Below, piece by piece: positions 25,144-33,535 of a stretch of DNA of 64,000 nucleotides; the stretch's first letter is position 1, and the number at the start of each line of letters is the position of its first letter. Under the pieces are notes generated by a model. The model saw only the letters and a list, made by a program, of their open reading frames with translations, ran no database searches and had not been told where the DNA came from. Source of the stretch: JAZKDW01 sp040387375 (lineage in GTDB: Bacteria > Pseudomonadota > Gammaproteobacteria > Burkholderiales > Burkholderiaceae_D); NCBI GenBank assembly GCA_040387375.1, contig JAZKDW010000023.1, forward strand, positions 60,109-124,108, read 5' to 3'. A program made the translations under genes and the position numbers.

Positions 25144-27831
25144 TCAGACATCCGGCTGTTGCATGATTTCATCGACATCGGCCCACGGCAGGCGAATCCT
25201 GAACTTGCTGCCCTGGCCGGGGGCGCTGTCTACCACCAGCGTGCCGTCATGGCCCTCCACCAGCCGCCGTATGAGCGCCAGGCCGATGCCGGTGCCGCCG
25301 GACTGCCTGGTCACTTTGCCGTCAGCCTGGGTAAATGGTTCGAACACGCGCTCCATGTCTTCCGCGGCGATGCCGATTCCGGTGTCGGCGATGACGATTT
25401 CAATCTGGCGTGCGCGGCCAGTGCGCGCGATCCCGCCGGGTTGCGCCGGTTGATCTTCGATGTCGTCCAGCGCTGCGCTGAGCGACACCTGGCCGCCCTG
25501 CGGTGTGAACTTGATTGCGTTCGACAGCAGTTGATCGATGATGGTGCGCAGATAGTTCCGGTCAGCGAGAAAGACAGTGCATTCGGGGGCAATTGCCAGT
25601 GACAGTGTGATGTCTTTTTGCGCGGCCGCGGCTTCGAAGTTTTTCATTCTGCGGGCCATGAATGCGGAGACTGCCACGGTTTCCGGATGCAGCTTGAGCT
25701 GGCCGGCTTCGCTGCGGCTATACATGAGGATATCGTTGATCAGGTTCAGCAGGTGTTTGCCCGCATCCATGATCTCCTTCGCATATTCCTGCTGCTGCGG
25801 ATCGAGCGGCTGCGGAATGCCCTCGGCCAGCAATTCCGAGAAACCGATGATCGCATTGAGCGGTGTTTTAAGCTCATGCGACATGTTGTTGAGGAACTCG
25901 GTCTTGACACGATCGCTTTCGGCCAGCCGCGCATTCTGCAGCTCGACGCGGGCGACGTATTCGTCGATTTTCCGTGCGGCCGCCCTCGACTCGGTGATGT
26001 CCTCGACCGCCGACCAGATGAAAGACTCGCCCGCCCGCTCGATGACGCGGCCGGACAGGCGCACGGGCACCAGGCGTCCGTCGCTTCGGATATATTCCTT
26101 CTCGTAGGGTCCGTACCGACCGGTGTCGCGCAGCGATTGCATGTGGGCTGCTTCCGCAGGCGCATATCTGTCGGGGGTGATTTCCCAGTAATTCAGGCCG
26201 ATGACCTCGTCAATGCTGCGGTCCAGAATCGTGGCATAGGCCTGGTTGACATCCACCAGGCTGCCGTCCATGCGGCACAGGACCAGGCCGACCGGTGATG
26301 CCTCGAACAGCATGCGGTTGAAATGCTCGCTTTCGCGCAAGGCAATTTCATTGCGGCGGCGTTCGGTGACGTCGAGGAAAATCGAGACCGTGCCGCGGCC
26401 GGGGTTATCGGGGTCTATAGGCTTGAGGTAGCTTTCGCAGTCGAGGCGCCGTCCATCCCGCGTTATCAGCGTCTGCTCGATTTGCCTGACGCCGGCGGCA
26501 AAAGCCAGCGGCAGGCTGGCCTGCTGGGCGGCGCCGGATTGCGCATCTCCTTCGAACAGCATCTGCGTGCTCTGGCCAATCAGATCCTTCGCCTGGTAGC
26601 CTGTCATCGCTTCCACCGCCGAACTGACCCACCTGAAACGACCGCCGACCACGTGTGCGATCGGTATCGGGCTGGCACTCAGCACCGTCTGCAACTCGGC
26701 GGTGCGCTCGGCGACGTGCGATTCCAGCAATTCATTCGACGTCCGCAGTTCCTGCGTCAGGCGGCCGGCCAGCGCCTGGGCGCGTACGCGCATGGTTGCC
26801 AGCGTCATCACGACGGCGAACAGCAGCATGCTGATGATGATTCCTCCACACAGGATCAGCTGTGGTGTGTTGTCGGACTCCTGCGTGGGGGAGTAGGGCG
26901 CTGAAAAGCGCAATTGCCATTTGCGGTCGGCGACGGGCAGCACGATTTGCCGCGTCCAGCCCAGAGGGGTGGCGCCACTGTCCGCGCCCGACCGGCTATC
27001 GAAGATCGGGATATTTTTTCCCGCCTCGTCAATTTCGTGGATGGCGAGAGCAATCGAATAAGGGCGCTTGCCGAGCGCTTCCGCGATGAAGTCATTCATC
27101 TGCAGCGGCGCAAACACCCATCCGGCGATAGCCGCCCGCCGCTCATCCCGCGTCACGGGAGTGGTCCCATGGCGATACACCGCGACATACATCACAAAGC
27201 CCGGCTGGCCTTCCCGCTGCATCTTCAGCTTTCCGGTAATTGCGGCGCCGCCGAAATCACGCGCGTTCTCCATCGCAGCGCGCCGATCGGGATCGGTGTA
27301 CATATCCCATCCCAGCAGTCGAGCCGCGCCTTCCGTCAACGGTTCCAGGTAAATGATCGGTGCATGGAGCGCGCCTCCTCCTGGCGGATGGATCCGGTAA
27401 TTGGCCAGGCCGTCAGCATTCATCTGCCGTTGGTGTGACTCCTTTTTTTCGGCTTCCACCGCGCTGGAAAAACCAACGCGCTCGATGCCGGGGAAATTGT
27501 GTTCGAGAGCCAGAGCGCTGACAAAATCGCGCCATTCCGCCCGACTGGGATTTATCGATGCGTTGAAAAATGCGGCGCTTGCGTGCAATACCTGTGCGTA
27601 TAAATGCAATTGGCGGTCGAGCTGGTTGCGCGCTTCGTCAGCCATGCTGTCCAGGTGCATTTGCGTGCGTTGCTCCGCCAGGTCGCGCGCGTGGTTCCAG
27701 CTGAAGAGCGTTCCGGCGAGGGCCAGCGCCAGCACCAGCCAGGCCGCCAGCGTGCCGCGCGAGATCCAGGCGACGCGCGATGCGGCGGCGCCGGTGGTCT
27801 CATGCTTCGATGGCGGTGCTGGATCAGGCAT
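25144..27831 (-). CDS. CHASE-PAS-PAS sensor histidine kinase
   Basis: This 895-residue membrane kinase has a TM helix (about residues 24-45), a periplasmic CHASE domain ('FFNASINPSRAEWRDFV', 'GIERVGFSS', 'FVMYVAVYRHG'), a second TM helix (about 325-350), two PAS/PAC repeats, then HisKA with NNMSHELKTPLNAIIGFSE and an HATPase domain (N, G1 DTGIGI, G2 GGTGIGLALIRRL). ATG 27831 follows the preceding receiver gene's stop by 14 nt; the frame continues upstream within that gene. CHASE domains bind small extracellular ligands. It has no receiver of its own, so it likely signals to the adjacent HD-GYP regulator. Confidence 0.92.
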   Translation of the reverse strand: MPDPAPPSKHETTGAAASRVAWISRGTLAAWLVLALALAGTLFSWNHARDLAEQRTQMHLDSMADEARNQLDRQLHLYAQVLHASAAFFNASINPSRAEWRDFVSALALEHNFPGIERVGFSSAVEAEKKESHQRQMNADGLANYRIHPPGGGALHAPIIYLEPLTEGAARLLGWDMYTDPDRRAAMENARDFGGAAITGKLKMQREGQPGFVMYVAVYRHGTTPVTRDERRAAIAGWVFAPLQMNDFIAEALGKRPYSIALAIHEIDEAGKNIPIFDSRSGADSGATPLGWTRQIVLPVADRKWQLRFSAPYSPTQESDNTPQLILCGGIIISMLLFAVVMTLATMRVRAQALAGRLTQELRTSNELLESHVAERTAELQTVLSASPIPIAHVVGGRFRWVSSAVEAMTGYQAKDLIGQSTQMLFEGDAQSGAAQQASLPLAFAAGVRQIEQTLITRDGRRLDCESYLKPIDPDNPGRGTVSIFLDVTERRRNEIALRESEHFNRMLFEASPVGLVLCRMDGSLVDVNQAYATILDRSIDEVIGLNYWEITPDRYAPAEAAHMQSLRDTGRYGPYEKEYIRSDGRLVPVRLSGRVIERAGESFIWSAVEDITESRAAARKIDEYVARVELQNARLAESDRVKTEFLNNMSHELKTPLNAIIGFSELLAEGIPQPLDPQQQEYAKEIMDAGKHLLNLINDILMYSRSEAGQLKLHPETVAVSAFMARRMKNFEAAAAQKDITLSLAIAPECTVFLADRNYLRTIIDQLLSNAIKFTPQGGQVSLSAALDDIEDQPAQPGGIARTGRARQIEIVIADTGIGIAAEDMERVFEPFTQADGKVTRQSGGTGIGLALIRRLVEGHDGTLVVDSAPGQGSKFRIRLPWADVDEIMQQPDV

Positions 27832-27847
27832 GGACGGTGTGCGCTCG

Positions 27848-28264
27848 CTATTCGGTGAGCGGCGTGATGCCGGCGGTGGATTGTTGTTGCGTGGCTTGAT
27901 TGCGACCAAGAATATTGGATACCTTGGCCAAAAAATCGGGATAGTGGAATGGCTTGGCAATGTAATCGTCGCAGCCCGCACTGAGAATTTTTTGCTCGTC
28001 GCCACGCATCGCGAATGCTGTCAGGGCGATGATCGGTATGGAAGAGGTAGCAGGATTCTTTTTCAGAAGCCTGGTTGCGGTCAGGCCATCCATACCCGAC
28101 ATTTGCACGTCCATCAGGATCAGGTCGGGCATCTCCGCTCTTACGATGGAGATTGCCGCCTCGCCATCGCGCGCCTGAAATACCGCGTGGCCAGCATTTT
28201 TGAGCAGTAAAGTCGCCAGTTTGAGACTGATCTGATTGTCTTCGACTACGAGTATGGCTGCCAT
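27848..28264 (-). CDS. Single-domain response regulator (CheY/DivK-like)
   Basis: This 138-residue receiver-only protein reads AAILVVEDNQISLKLATLLL, with Asp in LILMDVQMSGMDGLT and the Lys in 'YIAKPFHYP'. The VEDN…D.QMP.MDG pattern resembles DivK-type phosphorelay intermediates. ATG 28264 has AGGAAAGGG upstream. It sits between two kinase genes with gaps of 31 and 16 nt, so it may shuttle phosphate between them or towards the HD-GYP protein. Confidence 0.9.
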   Translation of the reverse strand: MAAILVVEDNQISLKLATLLLKNAGHAVFQARDGEAAISIVRAEMPDLILMDVQMSGMDGLTATRLLKKNPATSSIPIIALTAFAMRGDEQKILSAGCDDYIAKPFHYPDFLAKVSNILGRNQATQQQSTAGITPLTE

Positions 28265-28295
28265 GCAGGTATCCCTTTCCTGGTTAATGCTTACG

Positions 28296-31200
28296 CTACA
28301 AGACATCTTCCAATTTTTTATTCCGTAACAATGCGCGCTTGACTTCACTGAGGAGAATTTTAGGTGAGTAGTCTGACTTCTCCAGGATGCGTTGCACCTT
28401 GCCGGTCAATTTGTCGCGGTCTTCCCGCGTGAGCATTTTTGCCGTCAGGACGAGGATCGGCGTTGCCGCCGTCTCGGGTTGCGCATGCAATGCCTGCACC
28501 ACATCAAAGCCGGTAATCTCGGGCATCATCAGGTCGAGTATGAGCAGTGCCGGCTTTTTGTTGATGGCCCATTCGATCGCTTCCTTTCCGCCATAGGCGC
28601 CGACCGGATCGAAGCCGGCAGCCTTCAGGTGGATCGAGATCAGCGATACGGCCTTCGGATCGTCATCCACCACCAGTACCTGCTGGCCCTGTACCGGGAT
28701 GACGCCCAGGGAGGCCAGCGCCGCCATCAGATCTTCCTGCACGACCGGCTTGGTCAGCACCTGCGATGCGCCCAGCGCAAAGCCGCGCGATGCATCGTCG
28801 GTAATGGAAACGATCACCACCGGAATGCTCGCAATCGAGGCGGTCCGCTTGACCTGCGTCAGCATTTCCCAGCCATCTATGCCGGGCAGGATAATGTCAA
28901 GAATGATCGCGTCCGGCTGCAGTTCCGCTGCCAGCTTCAGGCCTTGTTCCGCATTCGGTGCATGGACAACGCGGTAACCTTCATCCTCCAGTTGCACGCG
29001 TATCAGTTTGGCCGCCCGTGGTTCGTCCTCGACCAGCAGCAGCAACGGCGCGAGCATGGGGGTGTCGGGTTCGGTGGGCACCAGCGGCTCTTCGCTGCCG
29101 ATAGCCGCCGTCGTTGCCTGCACGGGGATGGCTTGCGTCTCATCGTCCACATCGGGATGGCGCCATGGCAGCCAGACCGTGAAGGTCGAACCCTTGCCTG
29201 GAGTGCTGCGGGCCAGCACGCTGCCGCGATGCAGTTCGGCCAGCCGCCGCACCATCACCAGGCCGAGTCCGGTGCCTTCATATTTGCGTGAATGCGAAGA
29301 ATCGATCTGGGTGAAGGGTTCAAACAGCCGCAGCAGGTTGTCGGGAGCGACGCCGATGCCGGTGTCGGATACGCTGATTTCCAGGAACTGATCGAAATGC
29401 CTGTCCTGCAGCGGAAACAGGCGCGAGCCCGGCACCTCTCGCCAGCGCTCGATCTCGGCACGCGCCACGCAGCGCAGGGTGAGGTCCACCGCGCCGCCAT
29501 CAGGCGTAAACTTGACGGCGTTGGACAGCAGATTGAAGATGATCTGCTTGGTTTTACGCATATCCAGGCACAGTCTTTCCATCCCTGGCTGCACGTTCTG
29601 GCGCAGAGCGATCTGGTGCGCCATCGCCTTTTCCCTGAGCACGGCGATGCCGCTTGCCGCAAGCGAGGCGGCATCGGTCAGGTCGAGGTCCAGCGTCATG
29701 TGGCCCGACTCTATTTTGGAGAGGTCAAGGATATCATTGATCAGCGACAGCAGATGCTGGCCACTCGACAGAATGTCGCTGGCATATTCCTTCTGTTCGG
29801 CATTGATCGGCCCCGCCATGCCATCCCGGATGACTTCCGAAAAGCCGATGATCGCATTGAGTGGCGTGCGCAATTCATGCGACATGTTGGCCAGGAACTC
29901 GCTTTTCATGCGCGAGTTTTCTTCCAGCTGCTTGTTTTTCAGCGCGATTTCTTCGCTGCGCCCGCGCAATTGTCCGGCCAGCAGTTTCATGTCCTCCAGC
30001 TGCTTGATGTTGTGCAAGGCCGATCCGAGCTGGGTCGACAGCAGGGCGATGAAGGAGCGGTCGCGCTCCGACAGGCTGGCGGTGGCCGCCAGCGTCATGA
30101 CACCCAGCAGATGCTCGCGGTAGGTCACCGGGCAGAACACCAGCGCGGCAGGAACGATGTCGGTGAAACCGGTCTGGATCGGCAGCTCGTCCATCTCCGG
30201 CCCCGGGCTGTCGATATGGATGACGCGCCGGCTTTGCGCCGCTTCGCCGACCAGGCCCTCGCCCATGTTGATCAGGGTCCGCGTGCCAGCCGGGGCGCCG
30301 CGCGCCGCATCCAGGCGCAAGGTGCCGCCCCATTCCTGGTAACCGTAGAAGGCCGACACCGGGAATGCGTGATTGTCGGCCAGGATGGCAAGCGTGCCCT
30401 CAAGGATGGCGTGACGTTCGGTCTCGGCGTTGTAGAGGGTCAGGGCCTGTGCGTTTGACACATCGTACTTCGCCGCCTGCTGCATCAGCTGTTCGGCCTT
30501 GCGGCGCTCGGCAGTGCTGCGGGCGATGGTCGAAAGTGCGATCGTGCCGTCGGGCTGGGGATGGGAAATGATGACCTGGGAGACGTGAATTTCCCTGCCG
30601 TCCCGCGACAGGAACGCACTGTCCCCGCTCCAGGAGCCTGACTCGATCGCTGCCGGTATGCCTACGTTTTTGACGTGCTCAAAAGCCCATGCCGGATGAT
30701 GGCTCTGGATGGTGAAATGGCTGGGATCCTCGGGACCGACGCCGAGTTGCAGGCGTGCCGCCTGATTCATGTACGTGGTGCGTCCCCCGGCGTCGGCCAT
30801 GCAAACAATGTCAGGCGTACTGTCGAGTATGTCGGTAAGCTGCAGCATCGCGCGGCGTGATTTTTCGCGTTCGCCGAGGTCATGAATAATGCGGAAATAG
30901 AGCATCGGCAAGGCGACCGCGAGCAAGGTAAGCAAGGCAAGAAAGCCGGCCTGCGCCAGTTGTGTCCGATCGTGTTCGAGCGCCTGTCTTTGCTTCAGCA
31001 GTTTCTGTTCCTCGGTTTTCATTTCCTCGGTGAGGATACGCAGGCGTGAAATCGTCTGTGTGGGGTTACCGGCCGGCGTGGTGCGGTATTCCTCCAGCAT
31101 CACGGCCATGCCTTTGGTGTCGCGCAAGGCCTCGAAATGCGAAAAATTTTCAATGCGGCTTGCGATTTCCCGCTTGAGCTCGGCGATGCGGTTCTGCTGT

Positions 31201-31511
31201 AAAGGATTGTCGAAGGTCAGGCTGGTAATGCGCAGCAGTTCGTTATCGAGCTGGGCCAGCGCAGCGTCCCGGTTTTTCACGTAATTCGGCGTGCCAAGCA
31301 GGAGGTAAGCACGCTGCGAGGACTCGGCTCGATAGAACAGGGACTCGATTGCGGCTATGCTGGCAATCGCTTCATGCGTATGCACGACGAAGTCCCCGGC
31401 GTCAACCGACTCGCGTGACGACTGCCAGGTTAATCCGGCGAGGATAATCAGGGTAACGAGCGAGGCAAGAAAGCCGGCAAGGACTTTGCGTTCAAGGGTT
31501 AAGGTCTTCAT
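28296..31511 (-). CDS. CHASE3-PAS-GAF hybrid histidine kinase with two receivers
   Basis: This 1,071-residue protein has two TM helices (about residues 10-28 and 190-208) flanking a helical CHASE3 sensor ('FYRAESSQRAYLLLGTPNY'). A PAS domain (about 220-340) and a GAF domain (about 365-505) follow, then HisKA (NMSHELRTPLNAIIGFSE, about residue 545) and HATPase (DTGIGV, GTGLGLVMVRRL). Two C-terminal receivers carry Asp in AIILDIILPG and LLILDLMMPE. It leads the minus-strand signalling operon; the ribosome binding site is weak. Such multi-receiver kinases work as phosphorelay hubs. The absence of an Hpt domain here suggests that transfer needs an Hpt encoded elsewhere. Confidence 0.93.
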   Translation of the reverse strand: MKTLTLERKVLAGFLASLVTLIILAGLTWQSSRESVDAGDFVVHTHEAIASIAAIESLFYRAESSQRAYLLLGTPNYVKNRDAALAQLDNELLRITSLTFDNPLQQNRIAELKREIASRIENFSHFEALRDTKGMAVMLEEYRTTPAGNPTQTISRLRILTEEMKTEEQKLLKQRQALEHDRTQLAQAGFLALLTLLAVALPMLYFRIIHDLGEREKSRRAMLQLTDILDSTPDIVCMADAGGRTTYMNQAARLQLGVGPEDPSHFTIQSHHPAWAFEHVKNVGIPAAIESGSWSGDSAFLSRDGREIHVSQVIISHPQPDGTIALSTIARSTAERRKAEQLMQQAAKYDVSNAQALTLYNAETERHAILEGTLAILADNHAFPVSAFYGYQEWGGTLRLDAARGAPAGTRTLINMGEGLVGEAAQSRRVIHIDSPGPEMDELPIQTGFTDIVPAALVFCPVTYREHLLGVMTLAATASLSERDRSFIALLSTQLGSALHNIKQLEDMKLLAGQLRGRSEEIALKNKQLEENSRMKSEFLANMSHELRTPLNAIIGFSEVIRDGMAGPINAEQKEYASDILSSGQHLLSLINDILDLSKIESGHMTLDLDLTDAASLAASGIAVLREKAMAHQIALRQNVQPGMERLCLDMRKTKQIIFNLLSNAVKFTPDGGAVDLTLRCVARAEIERWREVPGSRLFPLQDRHFDQFLEISVSDTGIGVAPDNLLRLFEPFTQIDSSHSRKYEGTGLGLVMVRRLAELHRGSVLARSTPGKGSTFTVWLPWRHPDVDDETQAIPVQATTAAIGSEEPLVPTEPDTPMLAPLLLLVEDEPRAAKLIRVQLEDEGYRVVHAPNAEQGLKLAAELQPDAIILDIILPGIDGWEMLTQVKRTASIASIPVVIVSITDDASRGFALGASQVLTKPVVQEDLMAALASLGVIPVQGQQVLVVDDDPKAVSLISIHLKAAGFDPVGAYGGKEAIEWAINKKPALLILDLMMPEITGFDVVQALHAQPETAATPILVLTAKMLTREDRDKLTGKVQRILEKSDYSPKILLSEVKRALLRNKKLEDVL

Positions 31512-31881
31512 CGCCGTTTCGATAGGTTGCCCTACGTTGAAGAAGTGACGCTGCCGGCCTGATCAGATGGCCGCCAGCCCATGTTTTTTGTCGAATTCGC
31601 CTGATGTAGATAAAAAAACATCTGGGAAATCTCTTTAGCCGACTATCGGCCATGATTTAATACCAATGGTTGGTATTAAAAAACGTAACTTTTAGTTCAT
31701 CGATACGTCATTATGCATGATTTTGCAATAAGTTTCTTTGGTTCAACAAAAATCTATTGGGCAACCATGCGTGCAGTAGCATTGAAATGATCGCGGACTG
31801 CAAATCAGGCGCCGGACAGGGTCGTGCGACTTGCTGAAGACGTCATCAAGACCTTGTCCCAGCAGGCCAGGTTGTCGCGGT
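31512..31881. other. 370-bp intergenic region upstream of the signalling operon
   Basis: No gene is supported. It lies between the stop of the secreted hydrolase gene and the start of the hybrid kinase, both on the minus strand. It contains a perfect 25-nt palindrome (separate entry) and a smaller inverted repeat GCCGA-CTA-TCGGC at 31638-31650. The operon promoter must be here, but I could not assign it confidently. Confidence 0.45.
31656..31680. promoter_or_regulatory. Perfect 25-nt palindrome, candidate operator
   Basis: TTTAATACCAA and TTGGTATTAAA form 11-bp arms around a TGG centre, about 145 nt upstream of the hybrid-kinase start. The AT-rich arms and 3-nt spacer look like a dimeric repressor site rather than a terminator, since no T tract follows on the minus strand. 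The cognate regulator is unknown. Confidence 0.5.
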
Positions 31882-33108
31882 CTACTGGGACAGGCTCTTG
31901 GTGGATGACAGCGCCGGCACGGCGGGTACCTGCGCATCCCCGGTCCACACAACATAATCATCGATTGCATACAACTTGCAGGGGGCACGGCTGCTTTCCT
32001 GGCAATTGGACAGCGCGCGCGCCGCCGGATCGTCGCCATCTTCTCCCCAGCTCCATCCCCCGTTTGCCGATACGGCAAAGGCCTTGGGCGAGGATTTGCT
32101 CAGGAAAGTGCGATAGGCATCGCGGCCGGAATCCTTTATATAGGGAATGGCATCGATATTATCGATCGTTGCGTAATCGCTTTTCGGTAGCGCCGGATTG
32201 TCGACCAGTGCAAAGACGGGCACCGTCGGCATGCCGATTTTTTGCAGGAACCTTTCCGTTTCCGGCCACCATATTTTTACGCCGTCCCGGCTGCCGATCA
32301 ATTTGTGGGCATCGTTCTTGAAGGGACCGTAAGCGACCAGTTGCGCAATGCCGCCACCGGCGACGTAGGCGCTGAACATTTTCGAGGCGAGGTCGTGATT
32401 GAAGTAACTATCGTTCTCGCCATAAAACCAAAGACTGGGCACCGTGCTTTCCGCCCCGTAATCCGCGAACGCCTGCACCAGCGCGGATTGCCATTGGCAA
32501 CTGCCCCCATGCGCACGCAAGCCACCGGCAAAATTCAGCAGCCCCTTGACTCCGGGAAAATTGCGCATGCCAAAGGCCATCGCGGCCAGTCCGCCATACG
32601 ATTGCCCGGCAATGATCACCTGATTCTTGTCGCTCCATTCCTGGCTGCGCACATAGTCAAGCGTGCTCTGCAAATCATTGGCCTGCGAACGTCCGTTGCG
32701 GCTCATGTCACATCCATAATCGCTGTAATCGCCGGTGGAGTTTGCAAACCCTGTGCGCATCGGGATGACCACCGCGTAACCGCGCCGGACGAACTCGCGG
32801 CTCAGGAAAATGAAACGGTCACGTTTTTGCAGACGTGGATTGCCACGCGCCTTGCCGTGATTCATGATCACCACCGGGAAGGGGCCGCTGCCCGGGGGTT
32901 TGAAAATAGTGGTTTCCAGTTCCACGTTCAGTGCGCCTGAACGCGCCGGTACCAATACGATCTGCTCGTTGAGTTTACTGTCGATACTCATTTCCTGGGC
33001 AGAAGACGGATCCGCGGACATCAGTAAAACAGCGAGGACAACACCAGTGGCGATACCGCGCTGCCATGCGTGGGACAAGCACTCTTTGCGAATAGAAAAA
33101 TCTGTCAT
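31882..33108 (-). CDS. Secreted alpha/beta hydrolase (dienelactone-hydrolase-like)
   Basis: This 408-residue protein has an N-terminal signal segment (GIATGVVLAVLLMSADPSSAQ) and an alpha/beta hydrolase core. The oxyanion-hole region is PVVIMNHGKARGN, the nucleophile elbow is AGQSYGG (GxSxG), and a candidate acid and His lie in 'YGENDSYF' and 'NDAHKLIG'. The arrangement resembles exported dienelactone-hydrolase or acyl-peptidase-like enzymes; the substrate is unknown. ATG 33108 is selected because the preceding codons overlap a terminator-like hairpin. A second region with 'WSWGEDGDDPAARALSNCQ' resembles calcium or cysteine-containing C-terminal extensions of such secreted proteins. Confidence 0.75.
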   Translation of the reverse strand: MTDFSIRKECLSHAWQRGIATGVVLAVLLMSADPSSAQEMSIDSKLNEQIVLVPARSGALNVELETTIFKPPGSGPFPVVIMNHGKARGNPRLQKRDRFIFLSREFVRRGYAVVIPMRTGFANSTGDYSDYGCDMSRNGRSQANDLQSTLDYVRSQEWSDKNQVIIAGQSYGGLAAMAFGMRNFPGVKGLLNFAGGLRAHGGSCQWQSALVQAFADYGAESTVPSLWFYGENDSYFNHDLASKMFSAYVAGGGIAQLVAYGPFKNDAHKLIGSRDGVKIWWPETERFLQKIGMPTVPVFALVDNPALPKSDYATIDNIDAIPYIKDSGRDAYRTFLSKSSPKAFAVSANGGWSWGEDGDDPAARALSNCQESSRAPCKLYAIDDYVVWTGDAQVPAVPALSSTKSLSQ

Positions 33109-33535
33109 GAGTCCGCCAAGCGTTGAATCGAAAAAACAAAAAACGGCCACATCGCGGCCGTTGAATCATGTTTTTAACGGGCAATGCGTTGCTCATTCTA
33201 AACAGCGAATTGCCCAAACTCAATACGAATAACGCAATTCGCAGAAGGAATTTTCAAGGGATTTATGAGGGCGACAACAATTGCTCGACTTCATTGCGGA
33301 ACTGGCAATGGCGCTGCGTACTTGGTGATATCGCGTGAGCTTGCAGGCGTGAGGCGCGCTGCTCCCGCCATGCATGAATGCGTGTGCCGTTACAATGACG
33401 GTTCACCCATTTCGATTTTTCACGGTCGCCCTGTCACTGAGCAAGTCAGTGGATGCGGCGGGACATTTGCCTTGAGCCGAGCACAGTGGACTCTGTGGGG
33501 CGCGCCCATTTTTACCAAAAGGAGATTTTTTACCG
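33109..33535. other. 427-bp divergent region between hydrolase and antiporter genes
   Basis: No gene is supported; a long open frame at 33265-34215 is mostly a shadow of the antiporter gene. The left end carries a minus-strand intrinsic-terminator-like hairpin (separate entry). A short hairpin CACAG-TGGACT-CTGTG at 33482-33497 and an excellent AAGGAG (33520-33525) precede the antiporter start. Confidence 0.5.
33131..33162 (-). terminator. Minus-strand terminator-like hairpin in the hydrolase leader
   Basis: On the minus strand AACGGCC and GGCCGTT (plus 33156-33162 and 33142-33148) form a perfect 7-bp stem with a 7-nt loop, followed by a T-rich tract (plus 33131-33141). It ends 22 nt before the hydrolase start, so it either terminates an unidentified minus-strand transcript or acts as a leader attenuator. 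Confidence 0.6.
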
